64,000 nt of DNA from contig CALDYP010000017.1 of assembly GCA_937944445.1 (NCBI GenBank), positions 1-64,000 of the forward strand, in the 5' to 3' direction. Under the pieces are notes generated by a model. That model ran no database searches and was not told where the DNA came from. It was given only the letters and a program-made list of their open reading frames with translations. The translations under genes were made by a program, and so were the position numbers. Source of the DNA: an uncultured Anaerolineae bacterium (GTDB taxonomy: Bacteria; Chloroflexota; Anaerolineae; Aggregatilineales; Phototrophicaceae). This document shows, one piece after another, positions 42,932 through 51,790 of the stretch. Each line of letters starts with the position of its first letter. Within the stretch, counting starts at the first letter, position 1.

Positions 42932-45112
42932 GTGAGATACTTAAGCCTATGGCTGTTGGCCGCGCTGAGCATCGGTTGGGCAGCCAGCGTGAACGCTTGC
43001 AGCGAACCCGTCGTTGAGCGCCAGCGTTATTACAGCGCGCTGCTGCAGCAGAACATGTTTTACACCGTCGTGCTGCCGCCGTGTTACGACGCAGCGCAGA
43101 CTTACCCCACGGTCTACCTCAAACACGGCAGCAACGACGACGACGGCCAGTGGGTACGGCTCGGTCTGCCGGAGCAGTTGCAGATCGGGGTGGAGGTGGG
43201 GCGGCTGCCGCAGATGATCATCGTCCTGCCGTTTGGCGACAACATCGCCAACCGCAACCGCTTTGACAGCGTGTCGTGGGGCAACATCTTCTTGACTGAG
43301 ATGCTGCCCGATGTGTGGGAGAAGTACCCGTCCATTCGCCGCGAGCCACAGCACGCGGCCATCGGCGGCATCTCGCGCGGGGGGTTTTGGGCGTATCAAG
43401 TCGGCCTGCGCCGGCCGGACTTGTTCGGCAGTATTGGCGGGCACAGCGCGTTTTTTGACCGCTTCCACGCGCCGCCCGAGCACAACCCGCTTGACCTCGT
43501 GCTGAGCGAGCCGAACGTGCCGCAGCAGCGCTTGTGGCTCGATCGCGGGCGGTTCGACTACGCGGCCCCCGGCCTCGACATCATGGATCAGCGCATGGCG
43601 CAGCGCGGCTTGACCTACACCTACACGATCTACCCCGAAGGCGAGCACAACAATGCCTACTGGCGCGCCCACGTGGCCGACTATTTGGCCTTCTACGCGG
43701 AGGGCTTCCGCATGGCACAGAGCGCCGCGCCCGCCCCTGCGCCGCTCAGCGCCTTTGCGACCAACACCCCCTTCGCCCCCATGCCGACCAGCACGCCGCA
43801 AGCATTCATGCCTAGCCAACCCGTGAGCAGTGCTGTGAGACGCTATGACTTGTTCGTGCCGGCGGTGGCGTTCCCCAGCCTGCGGACGACGCTCACCAGC
43901 GAGGAACTGGCCGCGCTGCTGGCTGGGCAGCCCCCCTTCCGCGTGGTGATGGATCCCAGCACGCAGGCCGCGCTGTTCATGAGAGGGATCGTGTTTGAAA
44001 ACGTGGACGTCGTAGACGCGGCGCAGATCGACGGGCTGCTGTGGCGCGATTACCGCGCGGTAGCGATCGTGCCATTTGACCAACTGACGCTGCGGCTGCG
44101 CGCGCTGTGGCTGGACGACCTGCCGATCTATCACCGTTTGGACTCGTTCCCGCTGGCGTTCCCTAACCCTGAAGGCGCGTTCGATCCGGCCAAGTTGGGG
44201 CGCGTCACCGCCTCAGGGGTGACGGCGCTCACGCGGCGCACGATCGGCGCGCTGGACGCGAACGGCGTTGAGCAGGCCGCCAGCGGCATCCGTGACTACG
44301 TGCTGCTGAGCGACCTGTTCCACACCAGCAACGAGGTGAGCTTCACGGAAGAATGCCCGCGCGCGACGCGGCCTGTGTTAGGCGCGTTTTGCAGCAAGAA
44401 AGAGCACTTTGAGCTGTTCAACCTGCTCAACGTGGGGCTGGTGGAACTGAGCGGCAACCACAACAACGATTACGGCTTTGCGGCCTATGAGGAGACGCTC
44501 AACTGGTTTCATGAGCGGGGGATGGCGACCGTCGGCGGAGGGATGGACATCTTGGCGGCGCAGGCCCCCTTCATCCGCTCGATCAACGGGACGACCATCG
44601 GCTGGATCGCGTGCAACGACGCGGGGCCGTACTACGCGCTGGTGACGAATCGCTCGTTTGGGCGCGAGCAGCCGGGCGCTGCGCCGTGCGATCGCGCGTG
44701 GCTGCGCGATGTGCTGCCGAGCCTGCGCCAGCAGGTGGACGTGTTGATCGTGACGGTGCAGCAGCTTGAAGTCGAGGACTATCAACCGCCGGCGGCGCAG
44801 CGCGCGTTCTTTCAACTGCTGGTTGACCTCGGCGCGGACTTCGTGGCCGGAACCGCCGCGCACAAGCCGCAGACGTTTCAGTTTTACGGCGGCAAGCTCA
44901 TCCACCACGGGTTGGGCAATTTGTTCTTCGATCAGCCGTTTTGGGGCAACCGCCGTTTCTTCATGGACACGCTGCTGCTCTACGATGGCCAGTTGATGGG
45001 GGTAGAACTGTTCGTCGGCATCATCGACGATCTCTACCGCCCGCGCTTGATGACCTCTGAGGAGCGCGAAAACTTCCTGTTCTTCATGCTGAGGCAGCAG
45101 AATGGCTTTTAG
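42932..45112 (+). CDS. secreted esterase-CapA fusion protein
   Basis: 726-aa exported protein with two enzyme domains. A signal peptide (1-23) precedes an esterase of the alpha/beta-hydrolase (esterase D/Fes-like) type, about 28-265, with nucleophile elbow GGISRGG (Ser148) and probable catalytic His239 in PEGEHN. A Pro/Thr/Ala linker (265-295) leads to a CapA-type metallophosphatase-like domain (about 300-726) with LVELSGNHNNDYGF and TVQQLEVEDYQPPA, as in poly-gamma-glutamate capsule proteins. The start is GTG 42932 with TGGGGTGA upstream. It overlaps the following secreted glucosaminidase gene by 11 bp, which suggests coordinated work on an exopolymer or wall substrate. Confidence 0.82.
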   Translation: MRYLSLWLLAALSIGWAASVNACSEPVVERQRYYSALLQQNMFYTVVLPPCYDAAQTYPTVYLKHGSNDDDGQWVRLGLPEQLQIGVEVGRLPQMIIVLPFGDNIANRNRFDSVSWGNIFLTEMLPDVWEKYPSIRREPQHAAIGGISRGGFWAYQVGLRRPDLFGSIGGHSAFFDRFHAPPEHNPLDLVLSEPNVPQQRLWLDRGRFDYAAPGLDIMDQRMAQRGLTYTYTIYPEGEHNNAYWRAHVADYLAFYAEGFRMAQSAAPAPAPLSAFATNTPFAPMPTSTPQAFMPSQPVSSAVRRYDLFVPAVAFPSLRTTLTSEELAALLAGQPPFRVVMDPSTQAALFMRGIVFENVDVVDAAQIDGLLWRDYRAVAIVPFDQLTLRLRALWLDDLPIYHRLDSFPLAFPNPEGAFDPAKLGRVTASGVTALTRRTIGALDANGVEQAASGIRDYVLLSDLFHTSNEVSFTEECPRATRPVLGAFCSKKEHFELFNLLNVGLVELSGNHNNDYGFAAYEETLNWFHERGMATVGGGMDILAAQAPFIRSINGTTIGWIACNDAGPYYALVTNRSFGREQPGAAPCDRAWLRDVLPSLRQQVDVLIVTVQQLEVEDYQPPAAQRAFFQLLVDLGADFVAGTAAHKPQTFQFYGGKLIHHGLGNLFFDQPFWGNRRFFMDTLLLYDGQLMGVELFVGIIDDLYRPRLMTSEERENFLFFMLRQQNGF

Positions 45113-46718
45113 GGTGTGGGGTCTGCTGGCGCTCGTGCTGTGTTTGACGCCAGCGCGCGCGCAGGATGCATCGTCCATCGTCGCGCAGATGACGCTGCGA
45201 CAGAAGGTGGGGCAGATGTTCATGCTGTCGTTCTTCGGCAGCCCGATGAACGAATCAGCGCGCGCCATGCTGCGCGAGTGGCAGCCGGGCGCGGTGGTGC
45301 TGCTGCCGAGCAACCTCGGCCCGCCGCCGCAGGTCACCGCGCTGACGAACGACGTGCAGCAGACGATCCTCGGCGCGGGGGGGCTGCCGGCCTTCATCGC
45401 GGTCGATCAAGAAGGCGGCATCATCGCGCGTTTGAAGGACGGCTTCACAGAATTCCCTGTGCCGGCGCTGTGGGCGGCCACTAACAACCCCGCCCTGATC
45501 GAGCGGGTCGGCGCGGCGATGGCGGCAGAGCTGCTCGCGGTGGGGGTGAACATGAACCTTGCCCCCGTGGCTGACTTGAACACGAACCCGCGCAACCCGA
45601 TCATCGGGCGGCGGGCGTTCGGCTCGGACGCGGCGTTGGTGGCGCAGGCGGTGGCGGCGTGGGTGCGTGGGGCGCAGTCCGCGGGCGTGATGGCTACCGC
45701 CAAGCACTTCCCCGGCCACGGCGACACGTCTGAGGACAGCCACACGACGCTAGCGGTCGTGCCGCATAATCTGGAGCGACTGCAAACGGTGGAGCTTGTG
45801 CCGTTCGCCCGCGCGATTCAGGCGGGGGTGGGAGCGGTGATGATGGGGCATCTGTACGTGGCCGCGCTGGAGCCGACGCCCAACTTGCCCGCGTCGCTCT
45901 CGCCGACGATCGTCACCGGCCTGCTGCGCGAGGGGATGGGCTACAACGGGATCATCATGACGGACGCGATGGACATGGACGCCATCGACACGGTCTACAG
46001 CGCGCCTGAACGGGCGATCAACGCGATTTTGGCGGGCAACGATTTGATTTTGTTGGGGGCGCACATCAGCCCTGCCGAGCAGATCAGCGCGATGCAGGCC
46101 GTGGTGGACGCGGTAGAGAGCGGCCGCATCCCGCTAGAACGGGTCGAGGCCTCGGCGCGGCGGATCGTGGCGGCCAAGCAGCGCTTCGGCGTGTTGGACT
46201 GGCAGCCGCTGGACGCTGCCAGCGCTGCCGCGCGCATCCCACGGGACGCGCATGAAGCGCTCGTCGAGCAGCTCTTCCGCGAGGGGATCACGCTGGTGTA
46301 TGACCGTTTCGGCGCGCTGCCGCTGTCGGAAGGCGCGCTGGTGATCTACCCGGCGTCGCGCCCGTCGCTGTGGAACGACTGCCGACCGGCCAACGCGCGC
46401 GGGTTGGGCGTGAACCTCTCGCCGACAGACGAGCAGATCGCATGGGCGCGCACCGAAGCCCAGCGCGCCAGCGCGGTAGTGGTGTTCACTCAGAATGCCC
46501 ACCGCGACCCGCAGCAGATCAAACTCGTGCAGGCGCTGCCTGCGGCGCGGACGATGGTTGTTGCCTTGTGGGAAGTGGATGATCTCGCAGCATTTCCAGA
46601 AGTTGCTGCGTATATGTTGGTGTACAGTCCATCCGTGCGCAGCAACCGCGCGCTTTGCGACATTCTAACGGGGCAGATAACGCCGTCTGGCGTTCCAGTG
46701 TTAGAAGTTCCGCGCTAA
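45102..46718 (+). CDS. secreted GH3 beta-N-acetylglucosaminidase (NagZ-like)
   Basis: 538-aa glycoside hydrolase family 3 enzyme. A signal peptide (1-21, ending ARAQ) is followed by the catalytic domain. KHFPGHGDTSEDSHTTLAVV (about 199-218) is the NagZ-type His/Asp acid-base motif, and GIIMTDAMDMDAI carries the nucleophile Asp. A C-terminal domain of about 150 residues follows. It removes terminal N-acetylglucosamine from wall fragments. Because it is exported it would act outside the membrane, unlike the cytoplasmic NagZ of Gram-negative recycling. GAGGCAG lies before the ATG, inside the preceding gene. Confidence 0.88.
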   Translation: MAFRVWGLLALVLCLTPARAQDASSIVAQMTLRQKVGQMFMLSFFGSPMNESARAMLREWQPGAVVLLPSNLGPPPQVTALTNDVQQTILGAGGLPAFIAVDQEGGIIARLKDGFTEFPVPALWAATNNPALIERVGAAMAAELLAVGVNMNLAPVADLNTNPRNPIIGRRAFGSDAALVAQAVAAWVRGAQSAGVMATAKHFPGHGDTSEDSHTTLAVVPHNLERLQTVELVPFARAIQAGVGAVMMGHLYVAALEPTPNLPASLSPTIVTGLLREGMGYNGIIMTDAMDMDAIDTVYSAPERAINAILAGNDLILLGAHISPAEQISAMQAVVDAVESGRIPLERVEASARRIVAAKQRFGVLDWQPLDAASAAARIPRDAHEALVEQLFREGITLVYDRFGALPLSEGALVIYPASRPSLWNDCRPANARGLGVNLSPTDEQIAWARTEAQRASAVVVFTQNAHRDPQQIKLVQALPAARTMVVALWEVDDLAAFPEVAAYMLVYSPSVRSNRALCDILTGQITPSGVPVLEVPR

Positions 46719-46794
46719 AACTGATACACTTAAGGCATGGACGCCGTACAACCAAACACGCTCAACAATATTAGATACAGTTTAGGGAACAGGC

Positions 46795-49044
46795 ATGGGG
46801 ACACTTAACCCGGACTTGCTGTCCAAAGATATGGACGCCGTGCTCAACGATGCGGTGGAGCTGCGCAAGCAGTACCGCCAAACGTCGATCCAGCCAGAGC
46901 TGGTGCTGCTGGCGTTGATCCGCCGCCCAGAGACGGCGGCAGCGCGACTGCTCAACGTGTTCAAGAACAACCGCGGCGTAGACCTCGACAAGCTGGAGCG
47001 CCAAGTGATCGGGGCGGTGGAGAGCCGCCGCGACCAGAACGGCAACCTTGACTTCATCGCACGCGGCAACAACAAAGTTCCGCTCAGCCGCCAGACGATT
47101 GTGATGCTCGACGACGCGCTGAGCGCGGCCAACGCTGCCCATGAAGTGCGCATCGACACCGATCACGCGCTGCGCGTGCTGTCCGAGGCGCGCATGAGCA
47201 CCAGCGGCCTGCTGCGGCAGTTTGGCATCACGCCTAAAGCGATTCAAGACATCTTGACCGACAGCAGCCAAGTCCTGCCGGTCAAGCGCTCTAGTGGGAC
47301 GACGCAGGACTTCGTGGCGACTGCGCGGCGTGGCAGCATGCGGGCGGTCTACTTCCGCGAGACGCTGCTGCGCGACATGATCAACGTGCTGTCGCAGTCG
47401 GTCAACCGTCACATCCTGCTCGTGGGGCCGGATGGCGTGGGCAAGCGCACGCTGGCCTACAGCTTGGCGCTGCTCATCAGCGAGGGCAAGGGGCCGCTCA
47501 ACATCAACAACTTGGTGCAGGTAGACGAGATCGCCCTGCTCGACAACGAACAGCAGGCGGTGCGGGCCGGCCTGAGCCAAGCGCGCGGCGGCATCTTGTT
47601 CATCCCGCACATTCACCGCTTCTTCGGCGGCCCGATCAAAGCGGAGTTCAACAAGGTCACCCCGTTGATTCAAAAAGCCTTCCTCGACGATGACCCCGTC
47701 ATCATCGGTACGACGACCGAGGACGACTACAAGCAGCGGGTGGCGCTCGTCAGCGCGGTGAGCGAGAACTCACAGGTGATCCGCGTGCCGGAGACGACGC
47801 TCGACGAGACCATTGAGATCCTCAAGATCCTCAAGCCGCACCTGCAGGCCGATTACGACATCCAAGTAGACGACAAGGCGCTAGAGGTGGCGGCCAACCT
47901 GAGCAAGCGCTATCTGACGTCGATGCCGCTGCCGCGCAGCGCTGAGCATGTGCTGCACCGCACCGCGGCGATGGTGAGCATGAGCAAGCAGCAGCACATC
48001 GCCTTCCGCCCCGTGCAGGATGACGGCGTGCTGGACGTGGAAGATGTGACGCTGGCCGTCAGCCAGATGACGGGCGTGCCCGTCAGCAAGCTAGGCGAGG
48101 ACGAACGGCTGCGCTACGCGAGCATGGTCGAGCACCTCAAAGAGCGCATCATCGGGCAGGACGAGGCCGTGATGATCGTCAGCCGCGCGATCAAGACAGC
48201 GCGCGTGGGCTTGAAAGACCCCAAACGCCCGATTGGCGCGTTCCTCTTCTTGGGGCCGACGGGCGTCGGCAAGACCGAGCTGGCGCGCGCGCTGGCGGAG
48301 TTCATGTTCGGCAGCGAGGACATGATGCTGCCGCTGGACATGTCCGAGTTCAAAGATGAGAGCAGCGTCAACCGCTTGATTGGCTCGCCAATTGGCTACG
48401 TCGGCAGCGAGGACGGCGGCCAGCTGACAGAGCGGGTGCGCGCGCAGCCGTATCAGATCGTGCTGTTCGACGAGATTGAGAAGGGCCACCCGCGCATCCT
48501 CGACCTGCTGCTGCAAGTGATTGAAGAGGGCCGCTTGACGGACGGGCGCGGCAACACGACGCGCTTCAGCGAGACGGTCATCATCATGACGAGCAACATC
48601 GGCTCAGAGCATTTGGCTGTGCCGGTGTTGAGCGACGAGATCAAAGATCAGGTAATGGAAGAGGTGCGCGAGTTCCTGCGGCCAGAGTTCATCAACCGCC
48701 TCGATGAAGTGGTGATGTTCAACGCGCTGAGCGAGCCAGTGCTGGCCGACATCCTGCGGCTGCTGCTCAAGCGCGAGCGCAAGCTGGCCGAGGAGCGCGG
48801 CCTGAACTTGACGTTTACCGATTCGGCGATTGAGTACCTGCTCTCGCTCAACGATGAGCCGGGCTATGGGGCGCGCCCGCTCAAACGCATCATTCGGCGC
48901 AGCGTGCGCGAGCCGCTGGCGGACTTCCTGCTGAAGGCCAACCCCCCGAATGGGACGGAGGTGAACATCAGCACTGTGCGCAAGCGCGGCGGCGGCCTGA
49001 AGTTTAGCGCCATCGTGGATGGCAAGGAAATTGCTGTTGGTTGA
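46795..49044 (+). CDS. Clp-type AAA+ protein with inactive first ATPase domain
   Basis: 749-aa HSP100 protein. The Clp N-domain is at 1-150. AAA-1 (about 180-430) is degenerate: Walker A GPDGVGKR (211-218) has Arg for Thr, Walker B ILFIPHIH has Pro271-His272 for Asp-Glu, and the RRF arginine finger and aromatic pore loop are not seen. AAA-2 (450-749) is intact: GPTGVGKT (487-494), VLFDEIE (D559, E560), pore loop GYVG (534-537), finger in EFINRLD. There is no ClpB middle coiled coil and no IGF-type ClpP-binding loop, so it is neither a normal ClpB nor a ClpA/ClpC. It is probably a specialised unfoldase. The next gene overlaps its end by 26 bp. Confidence 0.88.
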   Translation: MGTLNPDLLSKDMDAVLNDAVELRKQYRQTSIQPELVLLALIRRPETAAARLLNVFKNNRGVDLDKLERQVIGAVESRRDQNGNLDFIARGNNKVPLSRQTIVMLDDALSAANAAHEVRIDTDHALRVLSEARMSTSGLLRQFGITPKAIQDILTDSSQVLPVKRSSGTTQDFVATARRGSMRAVYFRETLLRDMINVLSQSVNRHILLVGPDGVGKRTLAYSLALLISEGKGPLNINNLVQVDEIALLDNEQQAVRAGLSQARGGILFIPHIHRFFGGPIKAEFNKVTPLIQKAFLDDDPVIIGTTTEDDYKQRVALVSAVSENSQVIRVPETTLDETIEILKILKPHLQADYDIQVDDKALEVAANLSKRYLTSMPLPRSAEHVLHRTAAMVSMSKQQHIAFRPVQDDGVLDVEDVTLAVSQMTGVPVSKLGEDERLRYASMVEHLKERIIGQDEAVMIVSRAIKTARVGLKDPKRPIGAFLFLGPTGVGKTELARALAEFMFGSEDMMLPLDMSEFKDESSVNRLIGSPIGYVGSEDGGQLTERVRAQPYQIVLFDEIEKGHPRILDLLLQVIEEGRLTDGRGNTTRFSETVIIMTSNIGSEHLAVPVLSDEIKDQVMEEVREFLRPEFINRLDEVVMFNALSEPVLADILRLLLKRERKLAEERGLNLTFTDSAIEYLLSLNDEPGYGARPLKRIIRRSVREPLADFLLKANPPNGTEVNISTVRKRGGGLKFSAIVDGKEIAVG

Positions 49045-49624
49045 GCCAGATGCGAACGTTCCCAGCGCTGGCACGCGCAGCCTGCGCCAGCCGTGGGGCT
49101 GGTTCGCTTGGCTGGCGGTGGTCGGCTATGTTCAAGAGGCGCACTCGCCAGATGTCACGCTGGGGTTGGAGATGTACCCCCGCGAGGGCGTCGTGCTGTG
49201 GGCAAGCGAGCTAGCATTTGGCGGCGACCGTGTGGAAGTGCGCGACAAGTTCGGCTTCGGGCCAGTGTTGAACGACCTGTGGGAAGTGGCAGCGGCGACG
49301 TTTGCGATCTTCACTGCGCCGCATTTGCTGGTGCAGCCGCCCACTGGCTATGACGATGACCAATGGGTAGATGCGGCGACGCTTGACGCCCTAACGCGGT
49401 TAGTGGGCGTCACGTCCACGGTGTTCAAAGAGGATTGGCGCTTGATCGTCTACTATCGCCCTGTGCCTACCCCCAGCGAGCGCATCCAAGCGCGGCTGAT
49501 TGCCAAGCGCGGCGCGGTGTCGCGGGCGGGGCGCGGGGCGACGCTGCGCGATGCCTGCCGCAGCCTCTTCCACAACGCCGCCCCGGACTACAAGCGCAAC
49601 ACCGAGCGGTTGACGCTCACCTGA
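49019..49624 (+). CDS. protein of unknown function overlapping the Clp gene
   Basis: 201-aa soluble protein with no recognised family. It has a mixed alpha/beta composition. A central segment GFGPVLNDLWEVAAATFAIFTAPHLLV (about 80-106) is followed by DWRLIVYYRPVPTPSERIQARLIAKRG and a basic C terminus. The ATG at 49019 lies within the last codons of the Clp-type gene (26-bp overlap), so translation of the two is coupled and a physical or functional pairing is likely. It could be an adaptor or substrate for the unfoldase; nothing in the sequence proves it. Confidence 0.7.
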   Translation: MARKLLLVEPDANVPSAGTRSLRQPWGWFAWLAVVGYVQEAHSPDVTLGLEMYPREGVVLWASELAFGGDRVEVRDKFGFGPVLNDLWEVAAATFAIFTAPHLLVQPPTGYDDDQWVDAATLDALTRLVGVTSTVFKEDWRLIVYYRPVPTPSERIQARLIAKRGAVSRAGRGATLRDACRSLFHNAAPDYKRNTERLTLT

Positions 49625-49661
49625 TTGATCGATTCAATGAGTGACACACAAGGAGTAGACG

Positions 49662-51080
49662 ATGGACACTTCAATTTTTCGCAAGTATGACATCCGCGGC
49701 GTCGCGTCCGATCACACCGGCAAGCCGGTTCAACTGACGCCGCAGGTGGCGCGCTTGGTGGGGCAGGCGTTAGGGACGTATCTGCCGCGCCAGTTCGGGA
49801 CGGAGCGCGTGTTCGTCGGCGCGGACAACCGCCTGACCAGCGCCGCGCTCAAATCGGCGATCATCGAGGGGCTGCTTGCGACGGGCATGAACGTTACGTA
49901 CATTGGCGAGGTGCTGACGCCTACTACCTACTTTGCCAGCGCGAGCTACGGCGACCGCGGCGCAGGCGTGATGATCACCGGCAGCCACCTCACGACCGAG
50001 TTCAACGGCATCAAGATGGCCTATGGCAAGCTGGCGCTGGCCGATCAGCAGATTCAAGACCTGTTGAAGATCATCCAAGCGGGCGACTTTGCGACAGGAC
50101 AGGGCGAGTTGAGCGAAGACCTCGACATGATCCACAAACACATGGACGCCATCGGCCAAAAAGTCACGATGCACCGCAAGCTCAAAGTCGTGCTCGACGC
50201 GGGCAACGGCCTGAGCGGGACGTATGTGCCGCCGCTGCTGGAAAAGCTGGGGCTGGAAGTGGTCGGCTTGTATCTGGAGCCGGACGGCACGTTCCCCAAC
50301 CACCTGCCCAACCCTGAAGACCCTGAGATGACCAAAGACCTTGAGGCGAAGGTGGTCGAGGTGGGCGCTGATCTGGGGTTGGCGTTTGACGGCGACAGCG
50401 ACCGCTGCGGCTTCATCGACAACCACGGCCACCACATCGCGGCGGATCGGCTGCTGGCGCTGCTGGCGCGCGACCTGCTGAGCCGCCACCCGGGGGCCTA
50501 CATCGTCTTTGACGTGAAGGCGTCGCAGGCGCTGCCGGACGAGATCAAGAAGTACGGCGGCGTGCCCGTTATGTGGAAGAGCGGCCACAGCTTGATGAAG
50601 GCCAAGATGAACGAGTTGGGGTCGCCGTTGGGCGGCGAGGTGAGCGGTCACCTCTTCATCGGCGAGAACTACTACGGCTTCGACGATGCGCCGCTGGTGG
50701 CATTGAAGGCGCTGGAGATCTTCAGCAAGAGCGACAAGAGCGTGGCCGAGATCTTCGCGGAGATCCCGCAGTTGGTCGCCACGCCGGAGGTGATCCTTTC
50801 CGCGCCCGACAGCGTGAAGTTCGCCATCATCGACGAGATCAAGCAGGCGCTCTCGGACAAGTACGAGGTGGTGACGGTGGACGGCGCGCGCGCGATCTTC
50901 GAGCACGGTTGGGGGCTGGTGCGCGCGAGCAACACGCAGCCGGCCATCACCCTGCGTTTTGAGGCCTACACGAAGGAGCAGATCGTGAGCTACATGCAGA
51001 TCTTCAAGGCGCTGCTCGATCATCACCCCGAGATCGACCAGACGCGCTTCGTCCAGCAGATTGAAGCCTTCAGCCGCTAA
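49662..51080 (+). CDS. phosphomannomutase/phosphoglucomutase
   Basis: 472-aa alpha-D-phosphohexomutase that moves phosphate between C1 and C6 of hexoses for cell-envelope sugars. The phosphoserine loop is GVMITGSHLTTEFNGIK (about 105-121); the usual TASHNP is TGSHLT here. The metal loop is DGDSDRCGF (about 244-252), the sugar-binding loop GEVSGHLFIGENYYG, and the phosphate-binding region RASNTQPAITLRFEA near the C terminus. It is close to ManB/AlgC in layout. AAGGAG precedes the ATG. A methyltransferase gene follows 8 bp later. Confidence 0.9.
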   Translation: MDTSIFRKYDIRGVASDHTGKPVQLTPQVARLVGQALGTYLPRQFGTERVFVGADNRLTSAALKSAIIEGLLATGMNVTYIGEVLTPTTYFASASYGDRGAGVMITGSHLTTEFNGIKMAYGKLALADQQIQDLLKIIQAGDFATGQGELSEDLDMIHKHMDAIGQKVTMHRKLKVVLDAGNGLSGTYVPPLLEKLGLEVVGLYLEPDGTFPNHLPNPEDPEMTKDLEAKVVEVGADLGLAFDGDSDRCGFIDNHGHHIAADRLLALLARDLLSRHPGAYIVFDVKASQALPDEIKKYGGVPVMWKSGHSLMKAKMNELGSPLGGEVSGHLFIGENYYGFDDAPLVALKALEIFSKSDKSVAEIFAEIPQLVATPEVILSAPDSVKFAIIDEIKQALSDKYEVVTVDGARAIFEHGWGLVRASNTQPAITLRFEAYTKEQIVSYMQIFKALLDHHPEIDQTRFVQQIEAFSR

Positions 51081-51088
51081 AAAGCGCG

Positions 51089-51790
51089 ATGCCGCTGAGT
51101 TTTGAGCACATCTACGCCCACGAAGCACAGCGCTACGATCGCCTCGTGAGCCGAGAAGACCAGCGCGGCAATCTGTTCGCCGCGCTGGACGAGATCGCGC
51201 CGTTCAGCGGGCTGCACGTGGCAGACCTCGGCGCGGGCACGGGGCGCGTGACACGGCTGTTGGCGCTGCTGGCGCGGGAAGTCGTGGCGCTCGACGCCTC
51301 GCGCCACATGCTCAGCGAGGCACACGCGCGCCTAGAGGAGAGCGGCCTCACGAATTGGCGCTTGATACAGGCGACCAATGAGGCGCTGCCGCTGGCAGAC
51401 GCGAGCGTGGACTTGGCGGTGGAGGGCTGGAGCTTCGGCCACGCGGTGGACTGGTATCCTGATCGCTGGCGGGAGGTTGTCGATCAGATGGTGAGCGAGG
51501 CGCGGCGCATCCTGCGGCCGGGCGGCACGCTGGTCTTGATCGAAACGCTTGGCACAGGCAGCAAACAGCCGCAGCCGCCCACCGAAGGCCTCGCCGCGCT
51601 CTACCGCCGTTGGGAAGCGCAGGGGTTTCAACATCGCTGGATTCGTACCGACTACCAGTTTGAGAGCCTCGACGAGGCAGACGAGCTGACGCGCTTCTTC
51701 TTCGGGGACGCGCTGGCTGACCGCGTGCGGCGCGAGGGGCTGCTCATCCTGCCGGAGTGTACCGGCCTGTGGTGGCAGCGCGTCGAGTGA
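51089..51790 (+). CDS. class I SAM-dependent methyltransferase
   Basis: 233-aa enzyme. The SAM motif is VADLGAGTGRVTRLLA (about 41-56), the acidic beta2 end VVALDAS, and motif II ASVDLAVEGWSFGHAV with the post-motif LRPGGTLVLIETLG. The substrate is unknown; the family includes ubiquinone- and small-molecule methylases. It follows the phosphohexomutase gene closely and shares its transcript. No ribosome-binding site is clear. The 3' end overlaps the convergent flippase gene by 47 bp. Confidence 0.82.
   Translation: MPLSFEHIYAHEAQRYDRLVSREDQRGNLFAALDEIAPFSGLHVADLGAGTGRVTRLLALLAREVVALDASRHMLSEAHARLEESGLTNWRLIQATNEALPLADASVDLAVEGWSFGHAVDWYPDRWREVVDQMVSEARRILRPGGTLVLIETLGTGSKQPQPPTEGLAALYRRWEAQGFQHRWIRTDYQFESLDEADELTRFFFGDALADRVRREGLLILPECTGLWWQRVE

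Noticed and set aside
49770-51128. 452-codon open frame on the minus strand
   Set aside because: It is antisense to the phosphohexomutase, has no recognisable motif and is His/Arg/Leu-rich, typical of shadow frames.
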